Both the position numbers and the translations under genes were made by a program. The notes under the pieces were generated by a model that saw nothing but the letters and a program-made list of their open reading frames with translations, had not been told where the DNA came from and made no database searches. A DNA stretch of 64,000 nt, from positions 1 to 64,000 of the forward strand of contig NZ_JACVVP010000028.1 of the NCBI RefSeq assembly GCF_014534745.1. Reading direction: 5' to 3'. Origin of the DNA: Flammeovirga sp. EKP202 (GTDB taxonomy: Bacteria > Bacteroidota > Bacteroidia > Cytophagales > Flammeovirgaceae). This document shows positions 1 to 8,511 of this stretch, piece after piece; position 1 is the first letter of the stretch; each line of letters starts with the position of its first letter.

Positions 1-73
1 GGAATCGAACCCACACGAGGTTGCCCTCACAAGATTTTAAGTCTTGCGCGTCTACCAGTTCCGCCATCCCGGC
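1..73 (-). tRNA. tRNA-Leu (TAA), partial at window edge
   Basis: The reverse complement begins GCCGGGATGGCGGAAC and reads as the 5' part of a leucine tRNA, with the D arm, an anticodon stem-loop carrying TAA, the long variable arm and the T arm. The acceptor 3' strand lies beyond the left edge. The visible part is base-for-base identical to the complete copy at 255-338, so the two are recent duplicates or kept alike by gene conversion. Confidence 0.95.
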
Positions 74-174
74 TCATCTATCATTGCTGACAAATGAAAG
101 TATTTTCTTGTTTTTATTGAAAGGAAGTCAAGTCTTCCTTATTTCCTTAGCCATTTAAATAACTTGGCACTCAG

Positions 175-247
175 AGCGAAAAACGGGGTTCGAACCCGCG
201 ACCTCAACCTTGGCAAGGTTGCGCTCTACCAGCTGAGCTATTTTCGC
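175..247 (-). tRNA. tRNA-Gly (GCC)
   Basis: A 73-base cloverleaf on the minus strand. The acceptor stem pairs GCGAAAA with TTTTCGC, the anticodon loop is CTTGCCAAG with anticodon GCC, and the T arm contains GGTTCGAACCC. CCA is not encoded. It is identical to the copy at 377-449 and sits 7 bases downstream of tRNA-Leu (255-338) in the direction of transcription. Confidence 0.97.
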
Positions 248-254
248 AGCTTAG

Positions 255-338
255 TACCAGGAGTGGGAATCGAACCCACACGAGGTTGCCCTCACAAGAT
301 TTTAAGTCTTGCGCGTCTACCAGTTCCGCCATCCCGGC
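255..338 (-). tRNA. tRNA-Leu (TAA)
   Basis: A complete 84-base class II tRNA with a long variable arm. The 5' acceptor GCCGGGA pairs with 3' TCCTGGT (two G-T wobbles), the discriminator is A and the anticodon is TAA. CCA is not encoded. It lies 38 bases after the upstream tRNA-Gly (377-449) and 7 bases before the next tRNA-Gly, so it is processed from a Gly-Leu-Gly-Leu transcript. Confidence 0.97.
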
Positions 339-376
339 TCATTTACCATTGCTGACAAATGAAATGTTTTAAATGG

Positions 377-449
377 AGCGAAAAACGGGGTTCGAACCCG
401 CGACCTCAACCTTGGCAAGGTTGCGCTCTACCAGCTGAGCTATTTTCGC
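377..449 (-). tRNA. tRNA-Gly (GCC), first tRNA of the cluster
   Basis: A 73-base glycine tRNA with anticodon GCC, identical to the copy at 175-247. It is promoter-proximal: the consensus promoter at 482-512 places the transcription start some 25 bases upstream of its 5' end. Confidence 0.97.
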
Positions 450-481
450 TTATTCATTCATGCTTTTCGTTTAAAGCGATG

Positions 482-512
482 CAAAGGTAAGGCGAGATTT
501 TATATTTCCAAA
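482..512 (-). promoter_or_regulatory. Bacteroidota housekeeping promoter of the tRNA cluster
   Basis: Read on the minus strand, TTTG (509-512) is followed by exactly 19 bases and then TACCTTTG (482-489). This is a full match to the -33 TTTG / -7 TAnnTTTG promoter of the primary Bacteroidota sigma factor. The predicted start lies near 475, shortly before the first tRNA-Gly. Confidence 0.85.
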
Positions 513-887
513 AGAAAATAAGAAAAAAGATAAAAATGAATGTAAACGAACTGATTTTCAAGGGTCTTTATTTCAATAAAAAATGAAAGAATTTTATTGA
601 CTTCTAAAACAAACAGAAAAACAGCACACCTTTCCACCTCTTATCTTAATGTTTTTTTTAAAATTACGCTTCAATACTTAAGTAGAAAAAAGTAATATTG
701 TACCTCGTAAGAAATGAAGAAAAAGAAAATCAAAAGAGGTTACAGCCTATTTTGATCCGGTTACTTTGCTTCTAAAAATTATAAATTGACGGCACTTCAT
801 TAAAAAATATTCTAAATAAACTTTTAATGATCGTTAGTGATTTACTTTTATTAAGTGTTGACTATACATTGAAGTGCTATTCCTCTA
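513..887. other. AT-rich intergenic region, no gene seen
   Basis: The stretch separates the divergent tRNA cluster and the Hpt-like gene. It holds only very short ORFs (the longest noticed is 16 codons, near 535) and no clear hairpin terminator. I see nothing else to call. Confidence 0.5.
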
Positions 888-895
888 TATCTTTG
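888..895 (+). promoter_or_regulatory. -7 promoter element TATCTTTG
   Basis: TATCTTTG followed by CGG is a perfect TAnnTTTG -7 box about 107 bases before the Hpt-like gene at 1002. No good TTTG sits 19-20 bases upstream, so the -33 element is weak or absent. This would give a leader of about 100 bases. Confidence 0.5.
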
Positions 896-1001
896 CGGTA
901 TACCTTAGATTTTCATCGAGATCTTATGGATTTGATGATTATCATTCTAAAATCTAGAATTTTTTAGAAAGAATTCGTTATTTTTAAAATGAACTAATAT
1001 T

Positions 1002-1367
1002 ATGGCAATATCAACTTATCCTATGGATTTCAGTTTTACAGATACTCTTTTTGAAGGAGACAAAGATGGATATGTAGATTTCTTATCAATCTCTATTGAT
1101 GAATTTGAATCTGACTTTCCAAAATTAAAATTAGCTTTAGAAGATAAAGACTCTGACCTTTTTAGTGCCGTTAAACACAAGTTTAGTACTAGATTACACA
1201 CATTTAATCTAGATACTTTAGAGCGTTTTATGGCTGAAGTTGGTGCAAATTATAAGGAAGATGTCAATTCTGTTGACCCTGTAATGGCGTGGGCTGAGTT
1301 AGAACGTCACCTTCGTAACATCTTGGACACATTAAATGAGAAGTTATCAGAAATCAAAAACAGCTAG
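1002..1367 (+). CDS. Hpt-like phosphotransfer protein
   Basis: A 121-residue acidic, all-helical protein without signal peptide or membrane segment. The block running from GDKDGYVDFL (about 19-28) through LALEDKD to SAVKHKFSTRL (about 55-65) follows the pattern of Bacteroidota Hpt domains: a helix, a linker, then a helix carrying the phosphate-accepting histidine, here H59 in VKHKFS. The usual AHKxKps motif is loosened, so this is a similarity call. If right, the protein would shuttle phosphoryl groups between a hybrid kinase and a response regulator in the cytoplasm. The nearby stand-alone receiver protein at 3184-3546 is a possible partner. The gene is monocistronic and faces the minus-strand TPR gene. 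Confidence 0.55.
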   Translation: MAISTYPMDFSFTDTLFEGDKDGYVDFLSISIDEFESDFPKLKLALEDKDSDLFSAVKHKFSTRLHTFNLDTLERFMAEVGANYKEDVNSVDPVMAWAELERHLRNILDTLNEKLSEIKNS

Positions 1368-1385
1368 TCATAGCTTCCATTTGAT

Positions 1386-3149
1386 TTAATTGGTATTCTC
1401 AGAAGATATAATGACCTGTATCTCTCGTGCGTAAGCAGCGTAACGTTGAGACAGGTCTACTTTTTTTAGATTCTTATAATAATCAGAAAGGTTTTTGTTG
1501 GCTTGAAAACTTACCTCGTTCGGTTTACGGAAGAGATGTGAAGCCAATCGGATAGGTTTACTGTAATAATTTTCAACAGCTTTCTCTTGTTCTCCCTGAG
1601 CATAAATGATATTTCCTATCAATAAATAACAACCTATAGTCTTGATATAATCACGCCCATAGTTTTCTTTGTAGTAGCTCAAAAGAAGCTCACTGTAGTA
1701 ATAAGCCTCTGTAAATTTCTTCTGTTCAAATTTGATCATCGAGAGATTATTGTAAGCAATCGCTTTCCATCTGCTCTCACGGTTTTCTTCCAATTTTTCC
1801 ACATTGTGATATAATTTCACGGCCTCAACAGTGTCTCCTTTCATTAGTAAAAGGCCTGCCATATCAATATTTTGAATAGCCAATTGTGTGCTGTCTTTTT
1901 CTGATCCTATTTCCCATTCAATAGCATAGGCTTTATTGGTATATGTCTCTGCCTGTTGGAAATCATTTAAACGTACATAGCATTTTGAGATTAAATGCAT
2001 TACCTCCGCTGCTTTTAAATTATTCTCACCAAATCTTTCTTGATTTAATGACAGTATTTTTTGATAGATTTTTAAGGCAATAACATCTTCTTTTACTCTC
2101 TCAAACTTGCCTGCAATTTGTAAATACCATTTGGTCAGCTCAGTAAAGTCATTGAAATCTTGATTGGCAATTAATGCATCAGCGTAAAGCTTTTGATACC
2201 ATTGATGAGACAAACCGTATTCTCTCTTATAAAAAAATGTGTCTGCAATCTTCCTTTCATATGTTTGCCTTCTTTCTACTGTTCCAATGTTACCTACCAA
2301 TATTTTCACCACCTTATTAGCGGCTTCATTCGCATCTTGGTGATCTCCTCTCTGTAAATAAACTTCAGCTAAAGATTCATACTGATTAGCCAATTCGATC
2401 GAATTCTTTCCAAATACCTTATTAGCAATCAGGATGGACTGATTTAAGTTCTTGATTGCAATTTTATATGCTCCAGTTCTAGTTTGTGCTTTGGCAATCC
2501 GATTCAGAATTTCCACCATATCTGCTCGGTATTGTGTATCCATTTTTGAAATCAGATTTGATGCTTTGGTATAATAAGAACTTGCTGTACCAAAGTTTTC
2601 AATTTCATAATGAAAATTACCTAAGGTCATATACACATTGACTAATGGAAAATAATGCTCTCGACCTTCCGCTTTTTCATAAGCTTCCATGGCCTGTTCA
2701 TAATAATTAATGGCGATGTTAGAAAGTTGGTGATGCCTAAAAATCTGAGCTAGATAAATATACATATCACCAATAAATGCATAATTGGGAGTAGGGTTAG
2801 AACGGAGAATCGCCAATGCTCTCTGTATATATTGAGAGGCTATATTTGAATAGCCGTTGTCTGCAAACTTTTCGGCTATACGCTTATGAATTAAAATAAT
2901 ACGAAGGTCTGTATTACTATATGTTTCTTTAGCCAATACTAAAACACTATCAGCTAATGCATTTGCATCTAAATGGTAATTGTTTTGTAGTAAAGAATCT
3001 AATTCCGCCTGAATTTCAGAGACTTCGTGCTCTTTTATCTTTAAAGTATCTTTTTCTAGGGATTGTCCGAAGGAAAAAAAAGGCAATAATAGGCATATAC
3101 AAAATCCAACAAATTTCAACCACCTTCTATGTATACTACAAATTATCAC
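1386..3149 (-). CDS. Exported tetratricopeptide-repeat protein
   Basis: A 587-residue protein with an N-terminal export signal (about 12-29, hydrophobic core GFCICLLLPFFSF, likely cleaved after FG-Q) followed by degenerate TPR units to near the C-terminus. There is no C-terminal membrane helix, kinase or HTH domain, unlike the TPR sensor proteins of this phylum that it resembles in its repeat part. The long frame opens with GTG at 3149; a TTG at 3119 would give a more typical short signal peptide. It lies 34 bases downstream of the receiver-domain gene and is probably co-transcribed with it. The role is unknown, presumably protein-protein contact in the periplasm. Confidence 0.75.
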   Translation of the reverse strand: MIICSIHRRWLKFVGFCICLLLPFFSFGQSLEKDTLKIKEHEVSEIQAELDSLLQNNYHLDANALADSVLVLAKETYSNTDLRIILIHKRIAEKFADNGYSNIASQYIQRALAILRSNPTPNYAFIGDMYIYLAQIFRHHQLSNIAINYYEQAMEAYEKAEGREHYFPLVNVYMTLGNFHYEIENFGTASSYYTKASNLISKMDTQYRADMVEILNRIAKAQTRTGAYKIAIKNLNQSILIANKVFGKNSIELANQYESLAEVYLQRGDHQDANEAANKVVKILVGNIGTVERRQTYERKIADTFFYKREYGLSHQWYQKLYADALIANQDFNDFTELTKWYLQIAGKFERVKEDVIALKIYQKILSLNQERFGENNLKAAEVMHLISKCYVRLNDFQQAETYTNKAYAIEWEIGSEKDSTQLAIQNIDMAGLLLMKGDTVEAVKLYHNVEKLEENRESRWKAIAYNNLSMIKFEQKKFTEAYYYSELLLSYYKENYGRDYIKTIGCYLLIGNIIYAQGEQEKAVENYYSKPIRLASHLFRKPNEVSFQANKNLSDYYKNLKKVDLSQRYAAYAREIQVIISSENTN

Positions 3150-3183
3150 CTCTCAATTTTTTTTGTCTATGGTATAGACACAA

Positions 3184-3546
3184 TTATTTTATCTCCTCCA
3201 ACTTTACTGGAGTTAATGGCTTGATTATAATTCCAGCCACTTGATCATATTGTGCCGCTTTTTTTCTGTCTTCAGATGTTACTTCAGCAGAAAGCATATA
3301 TACTTTATCATTATCTATATTTTTTGCTTTCAACTGATCCAAAAAGTCCCACCCTGTACTTGGTGGCATATTGATATCTAAAAATACCACTTCTGGCTGT
3401 ACTTCTTCCCAAGCGTCTACTGCATCTTGTACGTTGAGGTAAGTTGTTACGTTTTCACCAAAGCCTGTTTTTTCTATCATTTTACGACAAATCAAGTTGT
3501 TTGTCGGATCATCGTCAATAACAAAAATATTCTTGTAATTACTCAT
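3184..3546 (-). CDS. Stand-alone response regulator receiver protein
   Basis: A 120-residue CheY-like receiver with no output domain. The acidic pocket is D11-D13 (VIDDDP), the phosphoacceptor is D57 in FLDINMP, and the conserved lysine is in IIKPL near 109. These single-domain regulators usually work in phosphorelays or bind a partner. It begins a two-gene unit with the TPR protein. A minus-strand TATCTTTG box at 3947-3954 could be a distant promoter, but it has no matching -33 element. Confidence 0.9.
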   Translation of the reverse strand: MSNYKNIFVIDDDPTNNLICRKMIEKTGFGENVTTYLNVQDAVDAWEEVQPEVVFLDINMPPSTGWDFLDQLKAKNIDNDKVYMLSAEVTSEDRKKAAQYDQVAGIIIKPLTPVKLEEIK

Positions 3547-4528
3547 AGGTAGAATATGAAAATATAATTATTCTTACATGTTAGCACTTACCTCTACAGG
3601 TCTGTACCAAATTGCTGTTAAGTTTGAATTTAGAACAAAATCACAAAGTAGTAAAGGATTAAGCTAGGTTTCTAATATAGAGGTTATTCGTATTAAAAAT
3701 TGATTTTTCTTTATCATTTGTCAGACTTTATTCAAATCAGATATTATGAACAGTATTTAAATACAATATTCATTGATAATATTATAAATACTAAGACAAA
3801 TATAAACAGGGTTTTGATTTTTCCTTTTTTACTCCTTCTACTTTAGAATTTGTCACTCATTGTTCTCCTCGAAAAGCAATATTCAAAGGGAGGGAAACCT
3901 CAATCTAAAATGCCAAGTTTAACTCAGTTCTAGTACTTAAGCTGTACAAAGATATATTTCTTTTAGGAATTCCGAGTTAAAATAGGGCACATAAAAAAAG
4001 GTGAGCATTACTCACCTTCTTTCTAACCAATTCAATTATTTAAACTTCCATCGAAATATATTCATTAAAGAATGATACTAAATTCACTCTTTAACTAAGT
4101 CAAACAGGAAATTGCGATTTTTGCAATCATTTCCTTATTTGGTTGACTTCTTGAATGTAAATATATCATAATATTGACTATTTCGCAAATAATCAACGTA
4201 TTATTTTAAACTTTTCGAATAAAAATACTGTTTTGTATCTAATTTATAATCAAAACACTATGCACTCGCGGCATTAAACTATAGATTTAGTAGAGTAATT
4301 GTATTTTATACACTGCAACCGGTTTCGACAATTCTATTGCGGATTTAATATTTATACTAATAAAATAAAGTAGATTTTTGAAAAATTTTCATTGAGATGT
4401 ATTAACAGTGTCACATTTTATAACCTTAAATAATGGTGATAAACTCTGATTATTAATGGTTGACATTTTTTGTATAGCTTTCAACTTCATAGTAACTTGC
4501 GGAAATATTTTGACAAAAAAACTTTTCA
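3547..4528. other. 980-base intergenic region with signs of an unannotated minus-strand transcript
   Basis: No ORF longer than a few dozen codons is present. It contains a minus-strand terminator (3998-4018) that no annotated gene explains, and an imperfect hairpin at 4099-4146 in which GTCAA, AGGAAA and ATTGC pair with GCAAT, TTTCCT and TTGAC. A minus-strand 11-codon ORF overlaps this hairpin. The right end is the recQ leader. Confidence 0.4.
3998..4018 (-). terminator. Intrinsic terminator without a known gene upstream
   Basis: AAGGTGAG (3998-4005) pairs perfectly with CTCACCTT (4011-4018) around a 5-base loop. On the minus strand the stem is followed by seven Ts. Minus-strand transcripts arriving from 4019-4528 would end here, yet no coding gene lies there. 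Confidence 0.7.
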
Positions 4529-6670
4529 ATGGATATCTCAACTGCTCAACATGCCCTTAAGCAATATTTTGGGTATGACCGATTCAGACCAATGCAAGAG
4601 GACATTATCCAAAATGTACTTGCAAAACAAGATACAGTTGTCTTAATGCCTACTGGAGGTGGAAAGTCAATCTGTTATCAAATTCCAGGAATTATTTCTC
4701 AAGGAGTAGCCATTGTTATTTCTCCATTAATTGCACTGATGAAAGATCAGGTGGAAAACCTAAAAGCAAACGGTGTTCCTGCTGCATTTTTGAATAGTAC
4801 GCAATCCTATACAGAAATGAGAGAAGTAGAAGAAGATCTTATCAACGAAAGATTGAAACTACTTTATATCTCTCCTGAAAAATTACTAACACCACAGTTT
4901 CTAGATTTTCTTTCTAGGGTTTATATCAGCTTTATTGCCATTGATGAAGCACACTGTATTTCTCAATGGGGACATGATTTCAGACAGGAATACACCAAAC
5001 TTATTTCTTTAAGGCAGCGTTATCCTGATGTATCATTTATTGCCCTAACCGCTACAGCAGATAAAGCGACAAGAAATGATATTGCCACTCAATTAGGCAT
5101 GGTCAACCCAAAGATGTTTATTTCCTCTTTTGACCGACCCAACTTAAGCCTGAGAGTTGAAGCTGGACAAAAAAGAATAGAAAAGATCTTACACTTCCTT
5201 GCTGAAAGACCCAATCAGTCAGGAATTATCTATTGCTTATCAAGAAAAAATACAGAAAGCCTTGCAACCAAGTTACGTAAGGCCGGACATAACGCATTAT
5301 ATTATCATGCAGGTATGCCTGCTGAAGAAAGAGCGAGGGTACAGGAAGGTTTTATCAAAGACGATATTCCTATTATCTGTGCTACAATTGCTTTCGGTAT
5401 GGGTATCGACAAACCCAATGTTAGGTGGGTCATACACTACAACCTTCCTAAAAATATGGAAGGGTATTACCAAGAAATAGGTAGGGCAGGAAGAGATGGA
5501 CTTCCTTCTGATACTTTACTGTTCTATACATTTGCAGACGTAATGCAGCTTAGAGATATGGTAGGGGAAAGTGGGCAATCACAACTTCAACTTTCCAAAC
5601 TCGAAAGAATGCAGCAATACTCTGAAACAAGAACTTGCCGTAGACGTATTCTATTAAGCTACTTTGGTGAAAGTCTTGAAAAAGATTGTGGAAACTGTGA
5701 TGTATGTAGAAATCCTCCTGAGTTGTTTGATGGGACTGTAATTGCTCAGAAGGCGATGTCGGCAGTCATTAGAGCGCAAAGAGAAATGAATAAGTCTCTT
5801 TCAGCGGGTATGTTGATTGATATCCTGAGAGGTTCTAGACGTATTGATTTAGTTCGTCAGGGCTTTGATCAAATCAAAACTTATGGTGCTGGTAACGACA
5901 TCTCTTATGATCATTGGCAGTTGTATTTACAGCAAATGCTTAATCTTGGTTTGATTGAAATTGCTTATGACCATCACAACACTTTTAGAGTCACTAAAGC
6001 AGGTGAGAATGTGTTAATGGGTAAATTTCCTGTTAACTTTGCAAAGTTATCACAATTCAAGGAAACGCCTTCTACCAAAGCTCCAACGAAGAAAGTAACT
6101 GCAAAAGAACAATTACGTCAAGATCTGTTTGAAACGCTTAGGGTACTTCGTAAGAAATTGGCTGACAAGGAAAGTATTCCTCCTTATGTCGTATTTAATG
6201 ATGCCACTCTTAAGGATATGTCTGAAAAAATGCCAATCTCTGTCCATGACATGATTAAAGTATCTGGTGTTGGTGAAACCAAGCTTAGAAAATACGGCAA
6301 TGAGTTTATTGGAGCAATTGTTCTTTTTGTCATTGCTAAAGCAAAAGAAGGGTACAAAATAAAAGGTAGTTCTCCGCTGTTAACGTACGAATTATATCAG
6401 AAAGATTTGACAATTCATGAAATTGCTCAACAAAGGCAACTAAGAGATGAGAGTATCTTAAACCACTTGGCCACACTCTATGAAATGGGATATAATATTG
6501 ATATTTTCCAATTCATAAATGGAGAACAACTTGAAGCAGTGGCTGAAGCAATCAGAAATGTAGGTGCGAATCAAGGAGTAAAGGCAATTTTTGATTATTT
6601 TAAAGGAGAACTTCCATACAGCTGTATCTATTTTGGTATGGCACATTTTAATAGAACCGTTGGGGCCTAA
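4529..6670 (+). CDS. recQ: ATP-dependent DNA helicase RecQ
   Basis: A 713-residue 3'-5' DNA helicase for recombination and fork repair. Visible in order: Walker A PTGGGKS (41-47), DEAH box (139-142) within AIDEAHCISQWGHDFR, helicase C-terminal domain with QEIGRAGRDG, the RQC zinc site (C near 369, then CGNCDVC near 389-395), the RQC winged helix, and an HRDC domain (about 525-600). A further C-terminal tail resembles the helix-turn-helix extension seen in RecQ of this phylum. Length is normal. The ATG at 4529 precedes the first conserved residues by a usual distance. era follows after 42 bases. Confidence 0.97.
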   Translation: MDISTAQHALKQYFGYDRFRPMQEDIIQNVLAKQDTVVLMPTGGGKSICYQIPGIISQGVAIVISPLIALMKDQVENLKANGVPAAFLNSTQSYTEMREVEEDLINERLKLLYISPEKLLTPQFLDFLSRVYISFIAIDEAHCISQWGHDFRQEYTKLISLRQRYPDVSFIALTATADKATRNDIATQLGMVNPKMFISSFDRPNLSLRVEAGQKRIEKILHFLAERPNQSGIIYCLSRKNTESLATKLRKAGHNALYYHAGMPAEERARVQEGFIKDDIPIICATIAFGMGIDKPNVRWVIHYNLPKNMEGYYQEIGRAGRDGLPSDTLLFYTFADVMQLRDMVGESGQSQLQLSKLERMQQYSETRTCRRRILLSYFGESLEKDCGNCDVCRNPPELFDGTVIAQKAMSAVIRAQREMNKSLSAGMLIDILRGSRRIDLVRQGFDQIKTYGAGNDISYDHWQLYLQQMLNLGLIEIAYDHHNTFRVTKAGENVLMGKFPVNFAKLSQFKETPSTKAPTKKVTAKEQLRQDLFETLRVLRKKLADKESIPPYVVFNDATLKDMSEKMPISVHDMIKVSGVGETKLRKYGNEFIGAIVLFVIAKAKEGYKIKGSSPLLTYELYQKDLTIHEIAQQRQLRDESILNHLATLYEMGYNIDIFQFINGEQLEAVAEAIRNVGANQGVKAIFDYFKGELPYSCIYFGMAHFNRTVGA

Positions 6671-6712
6671 ATTTGGCTCCTCAAAACATATATAATAAAG
6701 TAGAACATTATC

Positions 6713-7606
6713 ATGAGTGAAGAGAAAAAGCACAAAGCGGGATTTGTGAGTATTGTTGGAAAACCGAATGTTGGTAAATCCACATTGATGAATGAGTTGG
6801 TGGGAGAGAGGCTTTCCATTATTACAAGCAAGGCTCAGACAACTCGTCACCGTATTATGGGTATCATGAGCTCTGAAGATTATCAAATTGTCTATTCAGA
6901 CACTCCAGGTATCATCAACCCTAAATATGAATTACATGAGTCTATGATGGACTTTGTGGATAACTCACTCAATGATGCAGATGTTGTTTTATTTGTTACA
7001 GACATTTTTGAAACTTTTAAAGAGAAAGACGCTCTAATAAAGCTTGAAAAAACCAAGGCTCCGATTATTGTCATTATCAACAAAATTGATCAGGCTAAGC
7101 AAGATGATGTATTGAAAAAGGTCACATATTGGCAAGAGAAATTGAACCCAAAAGTGATTATGCCTGTTTCTGCTTTACATGGTTTTAACGTCCCTGCCAT
7201 TTTAGATGAAATTTTAAATTTACTTCCTGAACATGAAGCTTTTTATGATAAAGAAGAATTAACGGATAAGCCAATGCGTTTCTTTGTTTCTGAAATTATC
7301 AGAGAGAAGATCTTTATGCACTACAAGGAAGAAGTTCCTTACTCTTGTGAGGTAATTGTAGACACCTTTAAAGAAACAGATGATATGGTCAAGATCAAGG
7401 CCACTATTATGATCGAAAGAGAAAGTCAGAAAGGTATTATTATCGGTAAAGGTGGTATCAAACTAAAACACGTTGGTGCTGACTCAAGAAAAGAATTAGA
7501 GAAATTTATCCAGAAAAAAGTCTTCCTTGAAACGCATGTAAAAGTTGATGCAGACTGGAGAAAAAATGATAAGAGCTTAAAAATGTTTGGGTATAAAAAC
7601 GATTAA
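6713..7606 (+). CDS. era: GTPase Era
   Basis: A 297-residue Ras-like GTPase with a C-terminal KH RNA-binding domain. It binds the 3' end of 16S rRNA and acts in maturation of the small ribosomal subunit. G1 is GKPNVGKST (16-24), G3 is DTPG (63-66) and G4 is NKID (about 122-126). The KH core includes GKGGIKLKHVG (about 244-254). It is likely co-transcribed with recQ and ends at the bidirectional terminator 7621-7661. Confidence 0.97.
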   Translation: MSEEKKHKAGFVSIVGKPNVGKSTLMNELVGERLSIITSKAQTTRHRIMGIMSSEDYQIVYSDTPGIINPKYELHESMMDFVDNSLNDADVVLFVTDIFETFKEKDALIKLEKTKAPIIVIINKIDQAKQDDVLKKVTYWQEKLNPKVIMPVSALHGFNVPAILDEILNLLPEHEAFYDKEELTDKPMRFFVSEIIREKIFMHYKEEVPYSCEVIVDTFKETDDMVKIKATIMIERESQKGIIIGKGGIKLKHVGADSRKELEKFIQKKVFLETHVKVDADWRKNDKSLKMFGYKND

Positions 7607-7620
7607 GTTTCTTCCAATAA

Positions 7621-7661
7621 AAAAGACCTCTTACAGATCAAAAATTGTAAGAGGTCTTTTT
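7621..7661. terminator. Bidirectional intrinsic terminator
   Basis: AAAAGACCTCTTACA (7621-7635) pairs perfectly with TGTAAGAGGTCTTTT (7646-7660) around a 10-base loop, with A/T tracts on both sides. It serves era on the plus strand and the lipoprotein gene ending at 7682 on the minus strand. Confidence 0.93.
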
Positions 7662-7681
7662 ATATATATTCCCGCTAAATT

Positions 7682-8500
7682 TTAATTCTCTACTCTGATA
7701 AAAATATTAGCGTCTGTTTCATTTCTCCTTTCATCTTCAGCTTTCATTCTCAACTCATAACTACCTGTATCAAGAAAAACGAATGATTCAGCATAAACTA
7801 ATGAATCTTCTCCAGAGATAGGTTGCCTCACAGGGAACTTCAGTAATAACGAATCTCTGACTCCGCCATTTTCAATATCATCAGGATCATAGATCAGTAA
7901 TATCATTTCCATACTTAGTGCATTCATATTTTTATCTAAATCTGCTAAGATGAAATTGATTGGAAAATTTACTTCTTTTTGTCCTGCAACAGTATCTTTT
8001 TCAATATCCGTAAATTTGAAAAAAGGAGTATAATTTCTGAATTCCATCGGGATGGTAGCTCTCTCTGCTTCGTTCAAAGCCAAGTCCTTTGCATCCAAAT
8101 GTACATTGTAATCTCCGGTCGCAGCTACTGCCGAATTATCCGAATCAGGGCCTGATGCTACTTTAATTGTTCTGAAAATTTCTGTCTGAGCACCTGCTAC
8201 AGGGAAAGTATCAAAATCATTTAAATAATTCGGTATTCTGAGTCCAGGAGAATCATCTCCACCCAAATATTCAAAAGAAACTGTATAAGATAGCATTCCG
8301 TTTTCATCTCTAAAAAAGGCACGCATCTCTAAATCAGTGCTTAAAGTATCAACATCTACTTCACCGCTTTTCCCATCATTCCCATTAATATAAAAATACT
8401 CAATAACAGGTGGTTCAGTATCCACGTACCTTTCACAAGAGGTGAAAAAACATAATGCCGTTATTATTTTAAGTATATATAGAGAGAAATTTCCCTTCAT
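7682..8500 (-). CDS. Lipoprotein, possibly DUF4625-like
   Basis: A 272-residue predicted lipoprotein with a signal peptide ending at C22 (CFFTSC). The mature part opens with a Cys-proximal linker, then TEPPVIEYFYING and a beta-rich region, in the manner of Bacteroidota lipoproteins with DUF4625-type immunoglobulin-like folds; that family call is tentative. It begins 11 bases downstream of the BatD-like gene and is surely its operon partner. Anchoring in the inner leaflet of the outer membrane or periplasm is likely. No catalytic motif was seen. Confidence 0.7.
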   Translation of the reverse strand: MKGNFSLYILKIITALCFFTSCERYVDTEPPVIEYFYINGNDGKSGEVDVDTLSTDLEMRAFFRDENGMLSYTVSFEYLGGDDSPGLRIPNYLNDFDTFPVAGAQTEIFRTIKVASGPDSDNSAVAATGDYNVHLDAKDLALNEAERATIPMEFRNYTPFFKFTDIEKDTVAGQKEVNFPINFILADLDKNMNALSMEMILLIYDPDDIENGGVRDSLLLKFPVRQPISGEDSLVYAESFVFLDTGSYELRMKAEDERRNETDANIFIRVEN

Positions 8501-8511
8501 AGTTTCTTTCG

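Noticed and set aside
121-140. Hairpin AAGGAAG/CTTCCTT between tRNAs as a terminator
   Set aside because: No T run follows on the minus strand; it would also cut off the last tRNA-Leu. It is probably a processing or inert hairpin.
1016-1201. 61-codon frame opposite the Hpt-like gene
   Set aside because: Shadow of a coding gene on the other strand; no promoter, homology or composition support.
6458-6886. 142-codon minus-strand frame across the recQ-era junction
   Set aside because: It overlaps two certain genes and has cysteine/histidine-rich low-complexity composition typical of antisense frames.
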